From: Lentisphaerota bacterium
Lineage (GTDB): Bacteria; Verrucomicrobiota; Kiritimatiellia; JAAZAB01
Reading direction: 5' to 3'
NCBI GenBank assembly: GCA_016182435.1
Contig: JACPGN010000107.1
Location: forward strand, 1 to 6,447
DNA length: 6,447 nt
Shown piece by piece: positions 1 to 4,700 of the stretch. A program made the position numbers and the translations under genes. Numbering within the stretch: position 1 is the stretch's first letter; every line of letters starts with the position of its first letter. Under the pieces are notes generated by a model that saw nothing but the letters and a program-made list of their open reading frames with translations, was not told the origin of the DNA and made no database searches.

Positions 1-1
1 C

Positions 2-190
2 GATGAACAGTCCCAGCCCGACTGCGACAGTCAACTCGGCCAACGCCGCCACCCAAGGGGTGCGTGGGACTGCCGTGGCGGAGCCATCAGGCAGTGGGGC
101 GATTCGCACGAATTCAGGGGACGCGAACAGAAGCCCGATGACGCCGGCGACAATCAACGCCCCGGCAGCAATGCGAAGATTCCTTCTCAT
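2..190 (-). CDS. Small membrane protein of unknown function, 3' end cut by the window edge
   Basis: The minus strand is open from an ATG at 190 to the left edge (63 residues seen, no stop). I do not recognise the family. The N-terminus MRRNLRIAAGALIVAGVIGL is a positively charged stretch followed by a hydrophobic segment (about residues 7-24). A Pro-rich extracytoplasmic-looking part follows (about 25-47), and a second hydrophobic segment begins at about residue 48 and runs off the window. The pattern suggests a small multi-pass membrane protein. An in-frame TAA two codons upstream limits the start to this ATG; no clear ribosome binding site is visible. It begins 18 bases after an attC-like site, so I read it as the gene of the next integron cassette. 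The plus-strand reading frame over the same bases has no membrane or domain character and is taken as a shadow. Confidence 0.55.
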   Translation of the reverse strand, partial: MRRNLRIAAGALIVAGVIGLLFASPEFVRIAPLPDGSATAVPRTPWVAALAELTVAVGLGLFI

Positions 191-207
191 CAGTTATACA
201 TCCATCA

Positions 208-279
208 GCCGAACGATGGAACTCACCTTCGTTTTGGCCGTCCCGTGACAAAACCGTAAGGTGAAGTGATTGGTTCGGC
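208..279 (-). other. attC-like recombination site 3 (72 nt)
   Basis: On the minus strand the site starts with GCCGAAC (R'', 279-273) and ends with GTTCGGC (R', 214-208), a perfect inverted pair; one more base pairs on each side (207/280). Between them the arms CACTTCACCTTACGGTTTT and the complement of AAAACGAAGGTGAGTT pair imperfectly with unpaired bases, leaving a central loop around 240-250. This is the architecture of integron attC sites, although the core is GTTCGGC rather than the classical GTTRRRY. The antitoxin stop codon lies one base upstream and the next gene starts 18 bases downstream. Confidence 0.8.
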
Positions 280-280
280 T

Positions 281-499
281 TTATGATGCCCATTTAAGCG
301 CCAGCTTTTTGTGATGAAAGGCACAATCTCTCAAATAGAGATTGATCAAATTCTGGTAGGGCATGCCAAGTTCCGTTGCCAGAGCCTTAAAATAAGTCAC
401 CGTGTTTTTGTCCAGGCAAATGGTGATCGGCTGTTTTAATCGTGCAATGTATTGGTTGCGTTCGCCCTTCATTTCCGAGAAATCATAATGGGTTCTCAT
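281..499 (-). CDS. BrnA/CopG-like antitoxin, stand-alone cassette gene
   Basis: This is a 72-residue protein starting MRTHYDFSEMKGERN. Residues 19-60 (LKQPITICLDKNTVTYFKAL, then GMPYQNLINLYLRDC) match the ribbon-helix-helix pattern of BrnA/CopG-type antitoxins: a beta strand with alternating residues, a helix ending in a Phe-Lys-Ala motif, then a Pro-Tyr-Gln-x-Leu-Ile turn and second helix. Such proteins bind operator DNA as dimers and neutralise a partner toxin, usually BrnT. The start at 499 is preferred over the longer frame to 568 because GGAGGTG lies just upstream, and because the extension would translate part of an attC site. No BrnT-like gene is adjacent: the gene is bounded by attC-like sites on both sides. 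It is therefore an orphan antitoxin, or a family member with a solo regulatory role. The family call is by eye and fairly sure; the function without a partner is unknown. Confidence 0.75.
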   Translation of the reverse strand: MRTHYDFSEMKGERNQYIARLKQPITICLDKNTVTYFKALATELGMPYQNLINLYLRDCAFHHKKLALKWAS

Positions 500-504
500 G
501 GTTT

Positions 505-511
505 CACCTCC
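505..511 (-). promoter_or_regulatory. Strong ribosome binding site fixing the antitoxin start
   Basis: The minus strand reads GGAGGTGAAACCATG, a near-consensus Shine-Dalgarno sequence five bases before the ATG at 499. It settles the start against the longer open frame upstream and lies inside the cassette, so this cassette carries its own translation signal. Confidence 0.8.
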
Positions 512-550
512 AATAATTCTCTGCTTCATGCTTATCCGCTTTTCTTGCAC

Positions 551-612
551 TCCGAACGAGCGCCTCACTTTCCGGGCGCGTCGCGACGGTAAGGTGCAGG
601 CGCTGGCTCGGA
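551..612 (-). other. attC-like recombination site 2 (62 nt)
   Basis: On the minus strand it runs from TCCGAGC (R'', degenerate) to GTTCGGA (R', 557-551). The left arm TCCGAGCCAGCGCCTGCACC pairs with the complement of the right arm (TCCGAACGAGCGCCTCAC), leaving an extrahelical G and few mismatches; pairing continues through a TTACCG / CGGAAA region to a central loop. A conserved R' with a degenerate R'' agrees with a minus-strand cassette orientation. The upstream gene's TAA stop directly abuts the site, and the next gene starts 51 bases beyond it. Confidence 0.8.
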
Positions 613-1038
613 TTATTTATCTATCAAATTTGTCCATCCAGAATATTCATAGATGCCTCTAAGCTTGGAAAGTTCTGGAGGTGGGGGCGCCCTAAATGGT
701 CTCGATTCGCCTGGAGCAAAGTCATGCCCATTGGGACAAACCGGGCCATTAGCAACTGTGAAAGGAGCATATGGTCGCCTATCACTTGGGCACACAGCTA
801 ATTCAGTTCCGAATGGGATGTAATTATTAGCTAACTCCTCGATTTTTATGATGCGATCCGGCTTGTGACCGTATTCAAGACAAAATGATTCAGCGGCAGC
901 ATATAAATGCCTAAGCCGATTTATACATATCGTTTTATTTCGGGATTCGTTTTGATGGCAGATATAAACCGTAACACTAAGTAGTACGATGCTTAACATG
1001 AATGCAGCGCTACTAATAATTATGACATACTTTTTCAT
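613..1038 (-). CDS. Membrane-anchored pseudopilin-like protein of unknown function (cassette gene)
   Basis: This 141-residue protein has one N-terminal membrane segment (about residues 4-26) and a soluble extracytoplasmic part. The pattern C38-I-N-x-L-R (39-43), an acidic/aromatic helix, an N-N-Y-I segment (71-74), then C83-P and C101-PNGH resembles the C-terminal domain of type II secretion pseudopilin-like proteins frequent in Verrucomicrobia, Lentisphaerae and Planctomycetes. C83 and C101 could form a disulfide; C27, C38 and C53 are further cysteines. There is no Gly-Phe-Thr-x-x-x-Glu prepilin cleavage site, so it may be a membrane-anchored relative rather than a processed pilin. It is visibly richer in A+T than the operon to its right, and it starts 8 bases after one attC-like site while its stop abuts the next. 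No Shine-Dalgarno sequence is visible before the ATG. The gene is likely real; the role is unknown. Confidence 0.7.
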   Translation of the reverse strand: MKKYVIIISSAAFMLSIVLLSVTVYICHQNESRNKTICINRLRHLYAAAESFCLEYGHKPDRIIKIEELANNYIPFGTELAVCPSDRRPYAPFTVANGPVCPNGHDFAPGESRPFRAPPPPELSKLRGIYEYSGWTNLIDK

Positions 1039-1046
1039 TTGATTGT

Positions 1047-1108
1047 TCCGAACGGCCGCCTTGACCGAACGACGACTTCCCCCGGTACGGTCGGAGGCGT
1101 TGTTCGGC
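1047..1108 (-). other. attC-like recombination site 1 (62 nt)
   Basis: On the minus strand it runs from GCCGAAC (R'', 1108-1102) to GTTCGGA (R', 1053-1047). The left arm GCCGAACAACGCCTCCGACC pairs with the complement of the right arm, TCCGAACGGCCGCCTTGACC, with one bulged base and few mismatches; the remaining 16 or so bases form the terminal loop. It has the same length and the same R' sequence as site 2. It lies 12 bases after the vapC stop and 8 bases before the next start codon. Confidence 0.82.
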
Positions 1109-1120
1109 GATGCCTCTGGC

Positions 1121-1498
1121 TCAATGCAGGTTCAGGGGTATGTGCCTACCCAGGAACGCGAAGTGCTTGTCCAGCGAGAACAGCGAGAGATTGTTCTGGA
1201 TGGCATGCTGGGCAATGATCAAGTCAGGAATGCCGACCTTGTTGATGCCGTTGCGTAGGCATGTCACCTGCATCTCGACGATTCCGCCCCAGTCAAGAGT
1301 CAGCGGGACCCACTCGATCTCGTGAAGGAGACCTACGAGTTTGCGCTCCCGACGAAATAGAAGCGGCGGCGTCAATTCCGCCAGAATGAGGTCGTTGATG
1401 ACAATGAGTTCCTCTTCGATCAACCAGTCCACCGTTGTCAGATCGCCCATACCACGAAAATACGCGACCCAGACTGAGCTATCGATTAGGACTTTCAT
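1121..1498 (-). CDS. vapC: VapC-type PIN-domain ribonuclease toxin
   Basis: This is a 125-residue protein, the usual size for VapC. The four acidic residues that bind Mg2+ in PIN nucleases are in place: D6 (in VLIDSSVWV), E41 (in LILAELTP), D92 (in GIPDLIIAQHA) and D110 (in LFSLDKHF). VapC toxins cut tRNA or rRNA and stop translation when not held by VapB. The start codon overlaps the vapB stop (ATGA, 1498-1495), which means coupled translation and the standard antitoxin-first order. The full catalytic set suggests an active toxin. The pair lies directly upstream of attC-like site 1 and so is read as one integron cassette, where toxin-antitoxin pairs are thought to stabilise the array. The RNA target cannot be told from sequence. 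Confidence 0.93.
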   Translation of the reverse strand: MKVLIDSSVWVAYFRGMGDLTTVDWLIEEELIVINDLILAELTPPLLFRRERKLVGLLHEIEWVPLTLDWGGIVEMQVTCLRNGINKVGIPDLIIAQHAIQNNLSLFSLDKHFAFLGRHIPLNLH

Positions 1499-1689
1499 GT
1501 CCGTTTTCGGACAGCATTCAAGTCCAGGTCTATGGCCACCCGGCCCTTGAATCGCCTCAACTCCTGAAGGCGGCTCTTCCGCACGAGGTCTTGCAGGGCC
1601 GTGATGATCACAGCGGTCTTCGTCTTTTGGTTGGAAACCTTCATCGCGTCTTGCATAAGCACATCAGGCAAGTCCAGTGTCGTTCTCAT
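1495..1689 (-). CDS. vapB: VapB-type antitoxin
   Basis: This 64-residue protein, MRTTLDLPDVLMQDAMKVSN and onward, fits the short VapB antitoxin family (Pfam VapB antitoxin, formerly DUF2191). An N-terminal ribbon-helix-helix region of about 45 residues (T-L-D-L, A-M-K, K-T-K-T-A-V) should bind DNA as a dimer. A basic and hydrophobic tail (L-R-R-F-K-G-R-V-A-I-D-L-D-L) would occupy the VapC active site. The start at 1689 is chosen because GGAGGAG precedes it and the family begins with M-R-T-T-L; the in-frame extension to 1797 has no family character and would contain the likely promoter. It overlaps vapC by four bases. Autoregulation by the VapBC complex is usual, and a palindrome lies 38 bases upstream of the start. 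Confidence 0.92.
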   Translation of the reverse strand: MRTTLDLPDVLMQDAMKVSNQKTKTAVIITALQDLVRKSRLQELRRFKGRVAIDLDLNAVRKRT

Positions 1690-1691
1690 CG

Positions 1692-1698
1692 CTCCTCC
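1692..1698 (-). promoter_or_regulatory. Ribosome binding site of vapB
   Basis: GGAGGAG on the minus strand ends two bases before the ATG at 1689. Its core GGAGG sits at five-base spacing, and it decides between this start and the longer open frame. Confidence 0.75.
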
Positions 1699-1727
1699 AT
1701 TCATTATGCGCCATAAACGCTTGCGAT

Positions 1728-1742
1728 GCATATAGAATATGC
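1728..1742 (-). promoter_or_regulatory. Palindrome, candidate VapBC operator
   Basis: The sequence GCATATTCTATATGC has perfect six-base arms (GCATAT/ATATGC) around a three-base centre and lies between the end of the large redox gene and vapB. Antitoxins with a ribbon-helix-helix fold bind such short palindromes. It overlaps the proposed -10 element, which would suit repression. Nothing here proves binding. Confidence 0.45.
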
Positions 1743-1757
1743 TTTCATGCCCGGCAA
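1729..1757 (-). promoter_or_regulatory. Candidate sigma-70-like promoter for vapBC
   Basis: On the minus strand, TTGCCG (1757-1752) and TATATG (1734-1729) are separated by 17 bases, each matching four of six consensus positions. Transcription would start near 1722, leaving a leader of about 33 bases before vapB. The match is moderate and AT-rich DNA yields such matches by chance. Confidence 0.35.
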
Positions 1758-1793
1758 TGTCCATATCTTTCTTCTCCTTAAACAACCCTGCAC

Positions 1794-4700
1794 TCAATGC
1801 GCGGCTGGACGGCCGCCGACGGTCTTGTAATAGACCGCCTCATGGCCGGAGAGCGAACGCTGTTCAATCAGGCGCTTGATCCGGCGAATATCAACATTGC
1901 GCGGGCTGCCGCCGGTTACGATCCCGCTGCGCGCAATCGCCAGTTTAGCGCGCTCTTCACCCCAAGTCTCCAGACCTTTGTGGGCAAATAGCGCCGCCAA
2001 CACCAGAACCGCGATCAGAAAAATGGCATGGCGTTGCGCGCCGACCTTGGGCGCCGCGACCGGCGCCGCCGGCCCCATACGGCAGCGGTCGCAACACAGG
2101 CAATCCAGTTCGTGGTCGGCCGTCACGCCGAACACACAGGCTTGGGGATTGACAACCGGGATGAACGGCTTCAGCAGGTGGACGCCGTTCAGCAGCGCCA
2201 AGACCGCGCCGGCCGGGCAAAGATTCCGGCACCAGAAACGATTAAAAAAGAACGACAGAGCCAAGCTGGCGGTAACGATTGCAACCACGAAGGGCGTCAG
2301 GGACTTGCTGAAAATGGTCGTAAGCGGATCATGCGAAGCCAGGGCCGGGCTGAGGCTTGTCGCAAACCAGAGGACGAGCAGAAACAGGATCACAAACTTG
2401 GTAAACCGGCCGTAGCGCCAGACCTGCTTGGAGGGATTAGTGTCCAGCGCCGGCGGGCGCACTTCGCCGATCAACTCCTGCAGCGCGCCGAACGGGCACA
2501 AGTAGCCGCAATAGATATTGCCAAAGAGAAGGATAATAACCGGCAGAATCACGATCAACAGAAAGGCTTCATTCCCGGCCGGGGCCGGAAGCTTTAGACC
2601 GAGCAGGGAAAACATGTGCGCCGAGGAGTATTGCACATTCAGCGCCACGCCCAGCACGCCGGCGGCCAGCAAGAGAAACACTCGCCGTGCCCCGCGCGTG
2701 GGCCTGACGCGTAAGACCAGGGCCATAACGGCCAAAGCGCTGAAAACCAGAAAACGCGCACTGGGCCGCTTAGCCGGCAGTTCCGCTTCTTGTTCGGCAA
2801 TGTCCAGATTTAATGCCTGGCGGGCGAAGGACTGCCCCGATTTCCGCAGTATCTTGATGATGGCCGCCGAGGTCATGGTCGCGCCCGTTACGGCATCAAT
2901 CCCTTCCAGCGTAGCGCGGCCGAACAGCTTTTTCCCGACCAACTTCTGAAACCAGGCGGCGAGCGCGTCTAAGTAGGCCGGTGTTTCGTTGGACTCGATG
3001 ATCCGGAAACCCTCGATCCGGCCATCGGGCGAAGAGCGCACCGCCAGGGTGATCGGCCCACCGTAGCCGAGGATAGCGCCGGAGAGTTTCTCGGTGCTGA
3101 AGATATAAGCCTGATCAGCGGCGTTAGTATCCCGCAGTAAAAAAAAGTTAAGCTCTTGTCCACTTTCAAGCGGCGAACTCTGCGGCACGCGTTCAAGAGG
3201 GCCGCTCAACGCTTCGGCCGCCGAATGAAAAGAACGAATCAGGGTATCGCGTTCGCCGAAACGGAAAATGAGCGCAGCGCCCAGAGCGAAGATTGCCAAA
3301 CCGAACATCGCATAGCCGGCGGCGCGGGTACGGCTCGCAAACCGATATGGCGCGGCCAAGGCTTCCCGGCGGCGCATTGGCCAAGCCGCCAGATTGACCA
3401 GCAGGAAAAGCGCGAGGATGCCCAGGGTGTAAGCATTCCCGAACACGGGCACAAGCAGCAGGCCGATCAGCAATCCGCCCCAGGCGCCGCCCAGGTGATC
3501 GCTGAGCTCGATCATGGCGCCGGCCGTGGCGGGCGGTTGACCCTCAGCGCTCCAGCGCGCGGCGACCATCGGCACAAAAACGCCCCCCAGCAATCCGGCG
3601 CAAATGAACAGCGCGCAAAAGGCGCCCTGACTGAGCTCGCCCGGCAACAACCGAATCACGAGGGCCAGCAACGCAACAAAAAGTATGCCCAGCGGCAGGA
3701 GGCCGGCAGCGATCTTACGCTTGCTCCGGGTAATGATGTTTTGGGGTAACTGCTCACGTAAAAAATCCAAAGACTTTTTACCACGGATATCACTGATTAC
3801 ACTAATACTGACTGCCGACGGTCCAGCCTTCGTAGCCAAGGGCTTTACTACGGCGGAGTAGGCTCGCCCTTCAACGGTCTGACCATATCCGTGCCATCCG
3901 TGTAATCCGTGGTTAGTAATTATGTTCTGAGAAATCAGACTGCCCAGAGTAAGGCCCAGCATGAAGAGCGCCGAGACCAGGCCCACATGGAGAAAGAGCG
4001 AGCCGTAGACGCTTTGGTACATGAACATGAGAACAATACTCAGGCCCATGCTTACCGCGCCCGCCGAAAACACCAGAAAATAATCGTCGAAACTCGCGGC
4101 GACCAAGACAACCCCCCGGGGTATAATCCGGAGCTCCATGCCGCCCGCGGCGGTCAGTGCGCGCCGGCGTCCCTTCGCCTGGTAGAGCCGGCGCAGCAGG
4201 CCGTACAGCAATACAGCCAGGGGCATAAGCAGGGCGCCGGACAAAGCCAGCGCGCGGACGGCGTAATTCAGCGAGAGCGTTGTGCCGGCTTCGCGCGCGG
4301 CAAAGAGCAAGCTATGCAGCAGGGCCTTGGGCTGCCGGTCGGTGTTCAGGAGCAGCGCACTCGGCGCTTTACTGACTGCGTTACTGTAGTTGGCCAGTTG
4401 ATAGCTGATCCGGTCGGGGAGATACAACGAGAGCAGTCCTTCGGGCGGATAGAGGCGCTCGGCGCCCTCCAGCGCGCGGAAACGATCGCGCAGCACGGCC
4501 GGCGCAGCGCTGAGCTCGCCGCCATCGGAAGCCAACAGCCAGCTTTCTTCCCCGGGTTTGAGCGTGAGGTTTTGGAAAACGGAGCTCAGCGTATAAAACA
4601 CCGAGGCGCCGGCGTTGACGAGCTCGTCGCCCATATAATTTTCGCCGGCAGTTATGCGCACACTTAGCACGCCTTCAGCCGCCAGATGTTCCTTGACCAG

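Larger units (their letters stand above)
208..1790 (-). mobile_element. Integron gene-cassette array without integrase (CALIN-like)
   Basis: Three attC-like sites with shared GTTCGG[A/C] cores alternate with small genes, all on the minus strand: vapBC, site 1, pseudopilin-like gene, site 2, antitoxin, site 3, membrane protein. Cutting between G and TT of each R' gives cassettes of about 496 bp (1052-557) and 343 bp (556-214), within the usual cassette size range. The vapBC cassette has no clear upstream site, so the right boundary near 1790 is approximate, and the array probably continues past the left edge. No intI gene or attI is present in the window; an integrase may lie outside, or the array may depend on one elsewhere. 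Confidence 0.75.

Noticed and set aside
3..248. Plus-strand open frame opposite the left-edge gene
   Set aside because: It reads through an attC-like site and has a Ser/Ala/Asn-rich sequence with no domain or membrane character, while the opposite strand gives a credible membrane protein start.
1775..1790. GTTGTTTAAG as an attI-like core
   Set aside because: It contains G-TT but does not fit GTTRRRY or the local GTTCGG core, and no paired site or integrase is nearby.
1700..1793. Rho-independent terminator after the giant gene
   Set aside because: The only dyad here (1728-1742) is AT-rich, short and not followed by a T run, so it fits an operator better.
1690..1797. N-terminal extension of vapB
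   Set aside because: The extension has no VapB family resemblance and covers the likely promoter and operator; the start at 1689 has a strong ribosome binding site and a family-typical N-terminus.
4105..4145. GC-rich palindromes (CCCCGGGG, CCGGAGCTCC) as a third intragenic repeat
   Set aside because: They are short, lack terminal inverted repeats, and the encoded residues run directly into a family-typical membrane segment, so chance in GC-rich DNA is enough.
3909..4667. Plus-strand 252-residue open frame
   Set aside because: It lies opposite the giant redox gene, is rich in Gln/Arg/Glu as expected from the complement of membrane-protein codons, and has no recognisable domain.
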